Shown here piece by piece: positions 1-7,891 of a DNA stretch of 64,000 bases. The position numbers were made by a program, and so were the translations under genes. The stretch is taken from positions 1 to 64,000 of the forward strand of contig NZ_JAPEMU010000005.1 in NCBI RefSeq assembly GCF_026342405.1. The letters run 5' to 3'. Position 1 is the stretch's first letter, and every line of letters begins with the position of its first letter. The notes under the pieces are model-generated. The model saw only the letters and a program-made list of their open reading frames with translations. It had not been told where the DNA came from and did not search any database. The DNA is from Kitasatospora sp. NBC_00240 (GTDB lineage Bacteria; Actinomycetota; Actinomycetes; Streptomycetales; Streptomycetaceae).

Positions 1-2
1 CC

Positions 3-74
3 CGGAGGTTGCTTCGGAGGTTGCTCCGGGCGTTGCCTCGGGCGTTGCTCCGGAGGTTGCTTCGGAGGTTGCTT
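3..74. repeat. 12-bp tandem repeat, six units
   Basis: Six consecutive 12-bp units begin at 3, 15, 27, 39, 51 and 63, with consensus CGGAGGTTGCTY; two units carry GGGC in place of GGAG. Twelve is a multiple of three, so the array could encode a four-residue protein repeat in a gene cut by the window edge. No start or frame can be fixed from the bases visible. Confidence 0.75.
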
Positions 75-326
75 CGGGTTAGTGGCCTCGGCGGGGTGTT
101 CTGGCTGGTCAGGGTGCGGGACAACCGGGGTGCGGGAGGGCCGACTACTTCTGTGGGAAGTAGTGCCCGCTCGGGTTCCGTACGCCCGTGGTGTTGGTGG
201 AGTCGCGGGCCGCGGGCGGGGCCGGGCGGCCGGTGGGCGGCCCGGCCGGGCGGGCGGGCCGGCGGAGCGGCGGGCCGGGGCGGGGCGGGGCGGGGCGGGG
301 CGTCGGGCGGGGCGTCGGGCGGGTGC
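75..326. other. G-rich non-coding stretch with GGGGC tandem run
   Basis: No convincing gene is visible. From about 276 to 304 the plus strand repeats GGGGC five times and then runs into GGGCGGGGCGTC repeats, a composition that can form G-quadruplex or slipped structures. It lies just past the stop codon of the minus-strand gene ending at 327 and may act in transcript termination or may simply be composition drift. Confidence 0.4.
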
Positions 327-1196
327 TCAGCGCAGGCTCAGGCCCCGCTGGAAGGCGTTGACGACGGCCAGGGCGGCGAGTTGGGCGGTGGCGTGGCGCT
401 GGGGGCGGTCGAGGAAGTCCAGGAGGTGGATGGGGTCGCCGGCGGGGCGCAGCAGGATGGCGGACCAGTGGGGGCCGGTGAGGCCGTATTCGACCCAGCC
501 TTCGGGGTCGGGGAAGAGGCTGCGCAACTTGACGAGGTGGACGGTGGGGCGCTCGCCCAGGCTGCTCCAGGTGCGCAGTGTCCAGGTGGGGCCGGCTTGG
601 GGCAGGGGGTGTTCGGTGTCGGTGGGGCCGTGGCGGTCGGTGGGCAGGGTGGGTGGGGGTGGTGGGGCGGTGGGGGTGTCGTCGAGGAGGGAGGCCCACT
701 TCTCCCGGTTGGCCGGGGAGCGGTCCGGCCCGGCCTGGGCGGCTTGGGCGGCGCGGTGGGGTGTGGGAGGGCGGCTGGCGGGTGGAGTCGCGGCGCTGGC
801 GGGCTGGGCGTGCTCGGCGTGGGCGAGGCGGGCCTGCTCCAGGAGGCGGTCGAGGACGGCGGGCCAGTCCTGGTGGAGGTCGGCGAGCAGCTGCTCGGCG
901 TCGTCGGCGTCGCCGTGCTGCAGGGCGTCGAGGTAGAGGTGGACGTCGTCGGCGAGGGCCTCGGCGATGGCGGGCAGTTGCTCGCTCGGTGTGCCGGTGA
1001 TGTTCGGCAGGACCATGTCGGCGGTGGCGGTGGCGGTGGCGGCGGCCGGTGGCGCGGTGCGCCGGCGCCGGTAGGCCGCGGACCGGCGGGCCGTGTCGCA
1101 GTAGGCCCGCGGGCGGCCCCGGCCGGAGGGCGGCAGGTGCTTGCCGCAGGCCGCGCGTCGCGGGGCCGGATCGGGGCCGTGCTGATCGGGGATCAC
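327..1196 (-). CDS. Degenerate zinc-ribbon plasmid protein of unknown function
   Basis: About 289 residues. Near residues 17-45 is a basic segment, AACGKHLPPSGRGRPRAYCD followed by AAYRRRR, resembling the zinc-ribbon/arginine-rich heads of the proteins at 6390-7658 and 30828-32072, but only two of the expected four cysteines remain. A proline-rich linker follows, then a globular C-terminus (PTWTLRTWSS to the end) with tryptophan-rich strands. A role in DNA binding is inferred only from the basic head. The frame stays open to a GTG at 1277; the GTG at 1196 is preferred because the zinc-ribbon-like segment follows it closely. Codon use looks genuine on this strand, and overlapping frames on the other strand are shadows. 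Confidence 0.6.
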   Translation of the reverse strand: MIPDQHGPDPAPRRAACGKHLPPSGRGRPRAYCDTARRSAAYRRRRTAPPAAATATATADMVLPNITGTPSEQLPAIAEALADDVHLYLDALQHGDADDAEQLLADLHQDWPAVLDRLLEQARLAHAEHAQPASAATPPASRPPTPHRAAQAAQAGPDRSPANREKWASLLDDTPTAPPPPPTLPTDRHGPTDTEHPLPQAGPTWTLRTWSSLGERPTVHLVKLRSLFPDPEGWVEYGLTGPHWSAILLRPAGDPIHLLDFLDRPQRHATAQLAALAVVNAFQRGLSLR

Positions 1197-1350
1197 CTGA
1201 TCCAGCGTACGGCGGCACAAGGTCGTGACGGCCGGTTTCGTGATCCGTGACGCGGACCCGCAGCGCGGCCTCCCCACCTGGGCAAACGGGGGGTGGATGT
1301 CCTAGGACACAGGCCTGGGACAGCCCTTCGCCGTCACGAAAAGCAGCCGG

Positions 1351-1514
1351 GCGTGGCCGCGGGCGCCGGCTCGATGCCGTCCGGCCCGGGGCCGGTCCCG
1401 GGCCGGGCTGCGCGGCGATCCGCCAAGGTCGGTGCCTGACTGTAGGCCCGCGGCTACCGTCGGCTCATGACTATGGACTTTTCGCTGCTGGCCCGGGATC
1501 TGATCACTCGCACG
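1351..1514 (+). repeat. Imperfect direct repeat, copy A (promoter and 5' end of small gene)
   Basis: This segment matches 4831-5010 at roughly 80% by eye. Shared landmarks are GCCGGCTCGATGCCGTCCGG, then CTACCGTC followed by GCTCATGA, then a coding start reading M-x-MD-x-SLL-x-RD. It covers the leader and first 15 or so codons of the gene at 1467. The two copies bracket the AbiE module and the gene at 4245. Confidence 0.8.
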
Positions 1515-1709
1515 GAGGCGGCCGTCGAGAGCGTCGCCCGCCTGGCGGTGGACACCGGGGTGACGTTCACCGTCGGCGACATCGTGGACGCGGTGGAGCG
1601 CGCACTGCCCGCCGACTACCCGTCACCGACGACGGGCGAGGTGACCCGGCGGGACACCATCGAGCAGACGGCGCTGGCCATCCTCAGCGGGGAGATGTAC
1701 GAGGGCTGA
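1467..1709 (+). CDS. Small conserved-looking hypothetical protein (80 aa)
   Basis: An 80-residue acidic helical protein beginning MTMDFSLLARDLITRTEAAV and ending in SGEMYEG; no membrane segment or metal motif. The pattern TRTEAAVESVARLAVDTGVTFTVGDIVDAVERAL suggests a small helical bundle. Function is unknown. It is probably a real gene because its leader and first codons recur as a truncated copy at 4963-5052, where the rest of the gene is missing. The start codon has no strong ribosome site in front of it; a second in-frame ATG lies two codons on. Confidence 0.65.
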   Translation: MTMDFSLLARDLITRTEAAVESVARLAVDTGVTFTVGDIVDAVERALPADYPSPTTGEVTRRDTIEQTALAILSGEMYEG

Positions 1710-1860
1710 CGCCCCGGCCTGCGGCGGGCCCGGACGGGCGCCGGCTGGCGGGGCCGGGGTCGGTCGCGTACGGGCGCCCTGCTGGCCTCGCCGGGTCGGC
1801 AGGCTGGCGCTGTCCTTGACTTGGTGCTCCCCGTGGTCGACCCCGGCGGCGGTAGGCACG

Positions 1861-2784
1861 TCAGGCGTCGGGCGGCAGCCATTCGCCGAGGTGCGGGTCC
1901 CATCGGCCGATCGCCTCGTCGGTGAGCAGGGGAGTGACGAAGGCGTGGGCCGCGGCGGTGGCCGTTTCGAGGGTCCGGCATCCGTTGAGGCCGATGACGA
2001 GCGCTGCGGCCTGACGGTAGGCGGCTGCGGTCCACGTAGGGTCGGGGATCTCGAAGCGCTCGGCGGGCAGCTTGAGTTCGGTGCCGAGGTTCCGCCGGCG
2101 TTGCGCCTCGTTGTGCAGCACGACCCGGGCCGTCTTGCCGTCGATGGTTTCTTGCTGGCTCATCAGGAGGAGGTCGGCAAGGTCACGGAAGCGGTTGGAG
2201 GGGGCGCCGTTGTGGCGTTCGTACATCGCGCAGATCTTGTCGGCGATGTGGTCGAGCACCGGGTAGAGGCGGACGGTTGGCCATTCGTCCGGCCATTCCA
2301 TGGGAACGGCAGGGCTCAGTGAGCGCAGCTCTGGTGTGCCGGCGAGGGGGCGGCCGACGACAACGTCGACCTTGATGTGTACGGCCTTGCGGGCGCCGAC
2401 GTAGACGTCGAAGTGCTGGGCGCCGCCGCGCTGTCCGTCGGCGTGAGGCTCGTACTTGCCTGGGGTGAACTTGAGGAAGTCGTCGAGGTCCATGCCGGCG
2501 GCGGTGATGAGGGCTTGGCGGGCCTGCTCGGCGTCGCGGTCGGGGTCGAGGGACTGCAGGTCGATGTCCTGGCTGAGGCGGGCGTTGGCGTAGCGGACGA
2601 GGAGGGCCTGGCCTCCTTTGATCATCCAGCCGTCCGGGTCGTGGGTGAAGACCCGTGCTACGAGGCGGCTGAAGTAGAAGATCCGGATCAGGTCGGCGAC
2701 GGGCATGCCCTGCTGCTTGGAGGTTTTGAGCGCGACGCTTTTCAGGGCGGTGTCGAAGTGCTTCGGGTGCGCGTACTTGCCCAT
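1861..2784 (-). CDS. abiEii: AbiEii-type nucleotidyltransferase toxin
   Basis: 307 residues with the DUF1814/AbiEii nucleotidyltransferase signature: MIKGGQALL at 54-62, then SQDIDL at 71-76 supplying the D-x-D metal ligands, a further acidic strand HIKVDVVVGRP, and the helical motif KICAMYERHNGAPSNRFRDL. In the studied AbiE family this subunit is the toxin of a type IV toxin-antitoxin and phage abortive-infection system and is thought to modify a nucleic-acid or tRNA target. It lies downstream of the antitoxin gene on the same strand with a 90-bp gap, the usual antitoxin-first order. Length and motifs are intact, so it should be functional. Host specificity cannot be read from sequence. Confidence 0.9.
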   Translation of the reverse strand: MGKYAHPKHFDTALKSVALKTSKQQGMPVADLIRIFYFSRLVARVFTHDPDGWMIKGGQALLVRYANARLSQDIDLQSLDPDRDAEQARQALITAAGMDLDDFLKFTPGKYEPHADGQRGGAQHFDVYVGARKAVHIKVDVVVGRPLAGTPELRSLSPAVPMEWPDEWPTVRLYPVLDHIADKICAMYERHNGAPSNRFRDLADLLLMSQQETIDGKTARVVLHNEAQRRRNLGTELKLPAERFEIPDPTWTAAAYRQAAALVIGLNGCRTLETATAAAHAFVTPLLTDEAIGRWDPHLGEWLPPDA

Positions 2785-2874
2785 GGGGTCTCCGTTCGCC
2801 GGGCTGTGCGCCGACTGTAGGCCCCATGTCGTTTGCGGTGCCGGGAAATATTACGTTTCGTCCCAGGAGGCCAC

Positions 2875-4128
2875 CTACTGCTGGTCTTCGTCCGTGTCCG
2901 TCGGCTGCCCGTCGTGCCCCGCGGGGAGCGGGTTCGGGGCCTGCGCGAGAGCGTGGCGAATGAACTGCTGGCCTTCCAGTCCCTGCTGAAGCTGGAGGTC
3001 CCTGAGCGTGCTGTGCAGCCCGCTGTTCGAGGTGAGTTGCCGGACAGCCTCCGACAGAGCGGGGGAGGAGGAAAGAGTCTTGATCGCGTCCTGCACTACA
3101 CCGCTGTTCGAGTAGTTGGTGAGCTGCCGAATGGACTCCCGCATGGCGGGAGAGATCAAGCTCGCCTGAACGTCGGCAAGGTTCCTGATCGCGTCCTGCA
3201 CGCCCGAGGTGCCGAGCTGCCGAATGGACTCCCGCAGGGCAGGCGAGAGGACCAGGTTCCTGATCATGTCCCGCTCTGTCTGGCTGGACCCGCCGAGCTG
3301 CTGGAGAGTCCCCCGTCCGACAGCAGAGAGCGGCACGGCGCCGACCTGGTGGTCGGCCAGACGGGAGACCTCCCCGGAGACGAGATCGGGGTTATCGCGT
3401 GTGTGGCCGGGGTGTCCTGCGAGGAGCCAGCCGGCAACGATCCCGTCCTGGGTGGCCCGTGCGACTTCTTGGGAGTGGAGGTGGTCTCCGGCCTGGGCGA
3501 CGAGGTGTTCCACCAGGGCGATGCCGTCGTTCTGCGGCAGTCCGTAGCGCTTGGCGAAGCGGGCCACGTGGGGGGCGAGACTCTGTGCGGAGACCAGGTC
3601 GCGGCGGTCGGCCTCTGCGATCACGCCGCCCACGTGGCCGCCGTCGGTGTGCTGGCGCAGCAGATCGACCACGGTGCGCGTGACGGTGGTGACGGGAAGC
3701 CCGTCGACCGTCACGACGTTGTCGGGTTCCAGGGCTGCGATGTGCAGTTTCACGAAGGGCTCGCGGGTGACCCTGCGGCGCGGCACGGTGAGTTCGACCT
3801 CGCCGGAGGGGATGTCGCCCAGGCCGTGGAGCAGGCAAGCGGAAGCGTGGGAGACCACGGCCGAGTCGGGGTCGTCCGCGCGCCGCTCCCATGCGGGAAC
3901 AGCCGGCTGGAGGCGCAGCCAGGCCACCGCGATGTCCAGGTGGGCGGGGTAGCCGCTGCCGGTGAGCAGGTAGACGCCCCGGCTGATGCTCTCCAGCAGG
4001 CCTGCGTCGGTCAGTCGCTTCATGTGGACGCCGCTGAGGCCGGCCTTCTTGGCCTGGGCGGCGGTGATCAGCCCCCATTGCTGGGCGGCGATGTCTCCGA
4101 TGGCCACCATCTGCTCCGCGCGGTTCAT
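2875..4128 (-). CDS. abiEi: AbiEi-type antitoxin/autorepressor with repeat extension
   Basis: 417 residues. The first 200 or so form the AbiEi antitoxin: a winged-helix head (ITAAQAKKAGLSGVHMKRLT, about 21-40), LLESISRGVYLL, then a body with VVSHASACLLHGLGDIP and VTRTVVDLLRQ. In the family, AbiEi represses its own promoter and neutralises AbiEii without a stable complex. The C-terminal third is unusual: about three repeats of a helical unit built on SPALRESIRQL and SGVQDAIRNL, encoded partly by a 23-bp exact DNA repeat at 3121-3143 and 3214-3236. A three-fold palindromic operator lies 8 bp upstream of its ATG, so autoregulation is likely. It is divergent from the gene at 4245. Confidence 0.88.
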   Translation of the reverse strand: MNRAEQMVAIGDIAAQQWGLITAAQAKKAGLSGVHMKRLTDAGLLESISRGVYLLTGSGYPAHLDIAVAWLRLQPAVPAWERRADDPDSAVVSHASACLLHGLGDIPSGEVELTVPRRRVTREPFVKLHIAALEPDNVVTVDGLPVTTVTRTVVDLLRQHTDGGHVGGVIAEADRRDLVSAQSLAPHVARFAKRYGLPQNDGIALVEHLVAQAGDHLHSQEVARATQDGIVAGWLLAGHPGHTRDNPDLVSGEVSRLADHQVGAVPLSAVGRGTLQQLGGSSQTERDMIRNLVLSPALRESIRQLGTSGVQDAIRNLADVQASLISPAMRESIRQLTNYSNSGVVQDAIKTLSSSPALSEAVRQLTSNSGLHSTLRDLQLQQGLEGQQFIRHALAQAPNPLPAGHDGQPTDTDEDQQ

Positions 4129-4135
4129 ATCAACG

Positions 4136-4191
4136 AAAGTAACACCGACCTGAGCTGGACGACAGCGAAAGTTACCCTCAGGCGTAACTTT
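4136..4191. promoter_or_regulatory. Candidate AbiEi operator (three half-sites)
   Basis: A perfect inverted repeat AAAGTTAC (4168-4175) / GTAACTTT (4184-4191) has an 8-bp spacer, and a third copy AAAGTAAC sits at 4136-4143, immediately ahead of the abiEi start at 4128. AbiEi proteins are known to bind inverted repeats in their own promoter. These AT-rich half-sites stand out in the surrounding GC-rich DNA, and the position also allows control of the divergent gene at 4245. Confidence 0.75.
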
Positions 4192-4244
4192 TGCTGCGCC
4201 CTCCTTTGCTTCCTGTGCAACAAACGCTGTAGTGGAGTGGGACC

Positions 4245-4706
4245 GTGACTTCCGCTCCGCCTGGTCGTTCGTTGATCATGAGCGCGCCCAGCATCTCCCC
4301 CGACCTTCTCCTCCCAGAACTGCGTCGGAGTGTGGACGACCTCCTGTGTGCCGAAAAGCTGCGCAGGAGCGCGGAGGAGGACTTCAGGGAGCAGCTGGGC
4401 CGGGCTGTTCGGGCCGGGGTGGGGATCCAGGCCATCACCGCCGAGGTGAACCGCTTGGCGGCCTTGCAGGTGGCCCCTGCGGTTCCGCCCCAGCGGGCTT
4501 CCGGTGATGCCCTCGGTGAGCAACTGGCTGCCTGCCGAACGAAGCGGGAGCAGGTCGAGGTTCTGTGCAGGCTCCGGATCCGGCCGGACGATCCGCGGAC
4601 CCACAACGCCATTGCCGGGGCCTTGCTCGAAGAGCTGCTCGCCCACGGCATCCGGCTCGACCGCGGAGCGGCGAACCGCTACATCAAGCTCTTCCGGGAC
4701 CTCTGA
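4245..4706 (+). CDS. Helical hypothetical protein divergent from abiE
   Basis: 153 residues, all-helical by composition, with a charged N-terminal half (LLLPELRRSVDDLLCAEKLR) and a C-terminal ITAEVNRLAALQ region ending RYIKLFRDL. No family recognised. A GTG at 4245 is preceded by GGAG eight bases upstream; an ATG at 4278 is an alternative with a weaker site. It shares a 116-bp intergenic region, including the AbiEi operator, with the antitoxin gene, so it may be co-regulated. It lies inside the segment bracketed by the 1351 and 4831 direct repeats, suggesting it travelled with the AbiE module. Confidence 0.6.
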   Translation: MTSAPPGRSLIMSAPSISPDLLLPELRRSVDDLLCAEKLRRSAEEDFREQLGRAVRAGVGIQAITAEVNRLAALQVAPAVPPQRASGDALGEQLAACRTKREQVEVLCRLRIRPDDPRTHNAIAGALLEELLAHGIRLDRGAANRYIKLFRDL

Positions 4707-4830
4707 GCGCAGCACCGCTTGTACGGCCCGGCCGGGTGGGGCGGGCGGCCGGCCCCACCCGGTCAGGAATAGGCCGCCGGGGGCGGGGCTGGAAGGATCG
4801 GCGCAGCGGTGCGCGCCGCATCACCTGCCA

Positions 4831-5010
4831 GACGTGGCTGCGGCCGCCGGCTCGATGCCGTCCGGCATGACGACCGGTCCGGGCCGGCTCCGGGCAATGC
4901 CGGGCTGAGCCCGACCAGCCAAGTCGCTGGCTGACCGTGGGAGCCACAGCTACCGTCTGCTCATGATCATGGATGCTTCGCTGCTGGTCCGGGATCCAAT
5001 CAGCCGCCGA
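4831..5010 (+). repeat. Imperfect direct repeat, copy B
   Basis: Second copy of the 1351-1514 sequence, in the same orientation and about 3.5 kb away. Similarity begins near GACGTGGCTGCGGCCGCCGG and ends a few codons into the truncated reading frame at 4963. The rest of 4707-5186 holds no convincing gene. Confidence 0.8.
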
Positions 5011-5052
5011 GGGGTTGTCGGCATCCTCGGAACCGGCCATACAGGGCCCTGA
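4963..5052 (+). pseudogene. Truncated copy of the 1467-1709 gene
   Basis: Starts MIMDASLLVRDPIS, closely matching MTMDFSLLARDLIT of the gene at 1467, then diverges after about 15 codons and stops at codon 30. The conserved leader extends more than 100 bp upstream. This is best read as the leftover end of a duplication or recombination event that inserted the AbiE region. Confidence 0.7.
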
Positions 5053-5186
5053 ACCGCCCTGATGGGCCCTTCCTGGCAGGTGATCCCGTCGGGCGCTCGT
5101 CGGAGGGCCTCCGGAACTTCCGACAGCCCCTGCCGGGCCGGGCACACCTTGATATCCGGTCCCAGCCCTGACCTAGCGACGGCCGG

Positions 5187-5402
5187 TCACTCCCCCGAGA
5201 TCAGAATGGAGTCGTCGTAGTACCGGTCGCTCAGCTCGTCGAATGTCAGGGGGGCAGGTTCGGCCGTCAAGTGTCCTCCCGCGACCGTCGCTCCTGGCAG
5301 TACGCCCAAGCTTGGGAGAGACTCCACTGCCGTCCCAGCGTCTGGGTGCTTGGCATCTTGGCTCGGACCGAGCCGTCCAAGTAGTCCGGTCAAGTAGCTC
5401 AT
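5187..5402 (-). CDS. Small acidic hypothetical protein downstream of membrane protein
   Basis: 71 residues beginning MSYLTGLLGRLG and ending FDELSDRYYDDSILISGE. It starts 14 bp after the stop of the four-TM protein gene at 5417-6055 on the same strand, with AAGGG upstream, so the two likely form an operon. No known family. The acidic tyrosine-rich tail could be a partner-binding segment. The same frame is open upstream to 5654 but that part overlaps the membrane gene, so the internal ATG is preferred. Confidence 0.5.
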   Translation of the reverse strand: MSYLTGLLGRLGPSQDAKHPDAGTAVESLPSLGVLPGATVAGGHLTAEPAPLTFDELSDRYYDDSILISGE

Positions 5403-5416
5403 CAAGTCGGCCCTTC

Positions 5417-6055
5417 TTAGGCGTACGAGGCCGCCCCGAGTCCTCCTACGACCAAGGCTACGCCCAAGAAAACAACGGCTGCGGTGAGACAGTGCTTCTT
5501 GGGCTTGATCACGTAGTCCGACGTATAGCGGAAGAGTACCCCCACCGTTGTGAAGATGATCTCCTCGCTGCGTCCCGGCGGGTTGGCGAGGTGCGGCGTC
5601 ATACCAGCCGGTGATATCGAGAATGTCCGCCGAGGGAAGGCTCGGCAGTACCACTTGGGTCGTTCCTGCCTGGCTGTGGGCTTCTTCGCAGGAACGACGA
5701 AGTCGATGAGCGAGAGCAAGATTGTGATCATGCTGAAGCCTAGAGCTGACATGGCAGCCAGCTTCCAGTTGGGCCCGGTCGTGACCTTGAGGCCTGTCAC
5801 AGCTAAGACGGCTTCAAAGCCGAGCAGAGCAGCCGCAAGTGTGTTGAGCCCGGCCACAGCGGCGGTCTGGTGAGCTCGTTCCTGCAAAGCCACATCAAGG
5901 CACAGACTCCGAGACGGGTACTCCTCAACCGCCTGAAGTGGCTCAGCCTGCAGCACCTCAGGCGACCCACGGGCCCCTGGCGAATGCGCTCTCAACGCCC
6001 AAACCAACCAGGTAATAATCAGCGCCATCGGCAGGGCAAAGATTCCCCTTCTCAC
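5417..6055 (-). CDS. Four-TM integral membrane protein, unknown
   Basis: 212 residues with hydrophobic segments at about 5-23, 67-90, 98-120 and 188-210. Between TM1 and TM2 is a soluble stretch with HQTAAVAGLN; a 60-residue loop with basic patches (RQERPKWYCRAFPRR) separates TM3 and TM4. The gene begins at a GTG at 6055 and is followed closely by the small gene at 5187-5402. The low-GC leader (6010-6120) is unlike its surroundings, hinting at separate origin. Small multi-TM proteins paired with short soluble partners often act as membrane-disrupting effectors, but nothing in the sequence proves that here. Confidence 0.65.
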   Translation of the reverse strand: MRRGIFALPMALIITWLVWALRAHSPGARGSPEVLQAEPLQAVEEYPSRSLCLDVALQERAHQTAAVAGLNTLAAALLGFEAVLAVTGLKVTTGPNWKLAAMSALGFSMITILLSLIDFVVPAKKPTARQERPKWYCRAFPRRTFSISPAGMTPHLANPPGRSEEIIFTTVGVLFRYTSDYVIKPKKHCLTAAVVFLGVALVVGGLGAASYA

Positions 6056-6389
6056 ACTTCAATCATCCCGCCTCCAACCACGCCTCGCCCCCCGCCGCAG
6101 AAACACCCGCTTCCAAGCTCAGCCTGTGGGCGGCGCGGCCTCCCGGCCAGGGAAACGGAGACCGATTCGCAGTCTCCTGCCGTGTCGTGCCACGAAGCCG
6201 AACCGCCGACCAGCGCCCAGGTACGTCGCGGGACAATCAGCGGGCGAGTGCGCGCCGCACACCATTGCCCGCGGCGCGCACCGCCTTCACGTCACCGGCC
6301 GGGTCGGCGCGCGAGGCTGCGCCTGGCGGACGGTGCTGGCCGCCAGCTCCGGGCTCGCGTCGAGCGGCAGCACGGAGCCGGTCGGGGCG
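6056..6389. other. Intergenic stretch without a supported gene
   Basis: Upstream of the membrane-protein gene (its promoter must lie here) and downstream of the stop at 6390. The first 120 bases are lower in GC than average. No strong palindrome, operator or ribosome site was seen. Confidence 0.35.
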
Positions 6390-7658
6390 TCAGGTGCTCC
6401 GTAGGTCCAGGGCGGCCTGGAGCAGGGAGACGGCGTGCTGCGGGTCCTGGGAGAGCCAGGGCTCGCCGTCGGCGGCGTCGACGACCTGGCGCCCGTCGAC
6501 GAACGTCCCCCAGCCACCTCCGTCGTCGGCGGCGGCGACCCAGCCCACCAGCCGGCGGTCCGGGCGCCGCACCGCGAACAGGCCCGGATCGGCGTCCCAG
6601 CCCTCCACCACCAGGTCGCTGTCGGACACGCTCCAGATGTCGCTAGGGGCGCCCAGGCCGCGGGCGAGCGGCGAGGTGGAGGTGCGCTCCTCGGCGAGCG
6701 CCAGGCGCAGCTGCTCGGGGACCTCGGCCACCACGGGCTCGGGTGCTGCACTGCGCAGCGGGCCGGCGGGCGCCGCGGTGGACGGCCGGGTCACGGTGCT
6801 GCGCGAGGGGCGGTCGGCGGTGAGCAGCAGCTGGTGCGCAACGCCGAGCAGGGGGCCGGGGGTTTCGACGCGCGGGGAAACGCTGGGCCCGGGGGCGGGA
6901 GCGAGGGCGGCGCGGTCCGGAACACCCCGGCCCGGGGTCGGGACGAGCGGCGGGACGACGCCGGCGCCGGGGCGATCGGCTTCGACGCGCGTCGGAACAA
7001 GGTCTGCGCCCGGCCCTGCTGTTACGACGCGCGTCGGAACAAGGTCGACGGCCGGTCCTGCCGATTCGACGCGCGTCGGAACAAGGTTCGCATCCGGCCC
7101 GGCCGGCGGTGCGGCGGGAGCGGTGCCGGCCGGTCCGACGGGTGCGGCCGGGCCGGGTGCGGCGGTCGCGGCGGCGCGCTCGACCCGGAGGCGGCCGGCG
7201 GTCATCTCGTGGCGCAGCACGTGGGCCTGGCGCAGCAGGCGCTGGGTGGCGCCGGTGACGGCGGCGTCCAGGCGTGCCAGGGCCTGGTTGCAGCGCGGGT
7301 CGTCGCCTTCGCCGCGCTGGGCCCGGTCGAGTTGTTGGAGGTAGCGGGCGGCGGCGCGCTGGACGGCGGCGGCGAGGTCCAGCAGTTCCTGCCGGCCGCC
7401 GTCGGCGTCGGCGGGGATTTCGACGCGCGAGGAAACAAGGGCGTCGGCGACGGCGTCCTGCTGGCCCTCGGCGCGGCGCCTGCGGTACGCCTTGGAGGAG
7501 CAGGACCTGGAGCAGTAGACGGGCCGGCGGCCGGGGCCGGAGGTACGCAGCGCGATGCCGCACTCCGGGCAGCCGGGCGTCTCCGGCGACGCTTTGATTC
7601 CTCGCGCGTCGATTCCACCGGTGGCCTTGATTCCGCGCGCGTCAAAACTCTGATCCAT
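6390..7658 (-). CDS. Zinc-ribbon, arginine-rich plasmid protein carrying DNA-site repeats
   Basis: 422 residues from ATG at 7658. A zinc-ribbon head, CPECGIALRTSGPGRRPVYC followed by SRSCSSKAYRRRR (about 26-60), is followed by helices rich in arginine and alanine, then a long Pro/Ala/Gly linker, and a C-terminal domain (SDIWSVSDSDLVVEGWDAD onward) resembling the C-terminal half of the protein at 327-1196. The linker contains a 14-residue repeat around LVPTRVE. The DNA encoding these repeats, and the N-terminal FDARGIKA repeats, is the same sequence in opposite orientations (see the repeat entry). DNA binding is likely from the ribbon; the biological role is unknown. No clear ribosome site precedes the start. 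Confidence 0.7.
   Translation of the reverse strand: MDQSFDARGIKATGGIDARGIKASPETPGCPECGIALRTSGPGRRPVYCSRSCSSKAYRRRRAEGQQDAVADALVSSRVEIPADADGGRQELLDLAAAVQRAAARYLQQLDRAQRGEGDDPRCNQALARLDAAVTGATQRLLRQAHVLRHEMTAGRLRVERAAATAAPGPAAPVGPAGTAPAAPPAGPDANLVPTRVESAGPAVDLVPTRVVTAGPGADLVPTRVEADRPGAGVVPPLVPTPGRGVPDRAALAPAPGPSVSPRVETPGPLLGVAHQLLLTADRPSRSTVTRPSTAAPAGPLRSAAPEPVVAEVPEQLRLALAEERTSTSPLARGLGAPSDIWSVSDSDLVVEGWDADPGLFAVRRPDRRLVGWVAAADDGGGWGTFVDGRQVVDAADGEPWLSQDPQHAVSLLQAALDLRST
6863..7646. repeat. Seven-copy DNA site inside a coding sequence
   Basis: The motif TTCGACGCGCGTCGGAACAA and close variants occur on the plus strand starting near 6864, 6981, 7023, 7065 and 7419, and on the minus strand around 7591-7613 and 7624-7646. 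Copies at 6981, 7023 and 7065 are spaced exactly 42 bp. The core GACGCGCG and the CAAGG flank are conserved in both orientations, although the two orientations translate to unrelated peptides (LVPTRVE and FDARGIK). Conservation is therefore at DNA level, as expected for protein-binding sites. Confidence 0.85.
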
Positions 7659-7891
7659 GATCAGGAGAGTAGCCGCACCCCCCGAACGCCGCCGCACGCG
7701 GCATCCGCCGGCCCGACCCTTCGCGGATGCGCAAGGCGGCCGGCCCGCACCATTGCGCAGCGCACCAACCGCCTGCGCAGGTCCGACCGGGCCGCCCTGC
7801 GCAGTCACCCTCCCCGGGTGCGGAAGCGGGCTACGGGCTGCGTGGCGATCCGCAACAGCACCCCGCCGACGGCGCCGCAGTGCGCGGTCGG

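Noticed and set aside
9-1250. Long plus-strand reading frames over the first 1.2 kb
   Set aside because: They are Gly/Val/Arg-rich antisense shadows of the minus-strand gene at 327-1196, with no ribosome site and codon-position GC matching the other strand.
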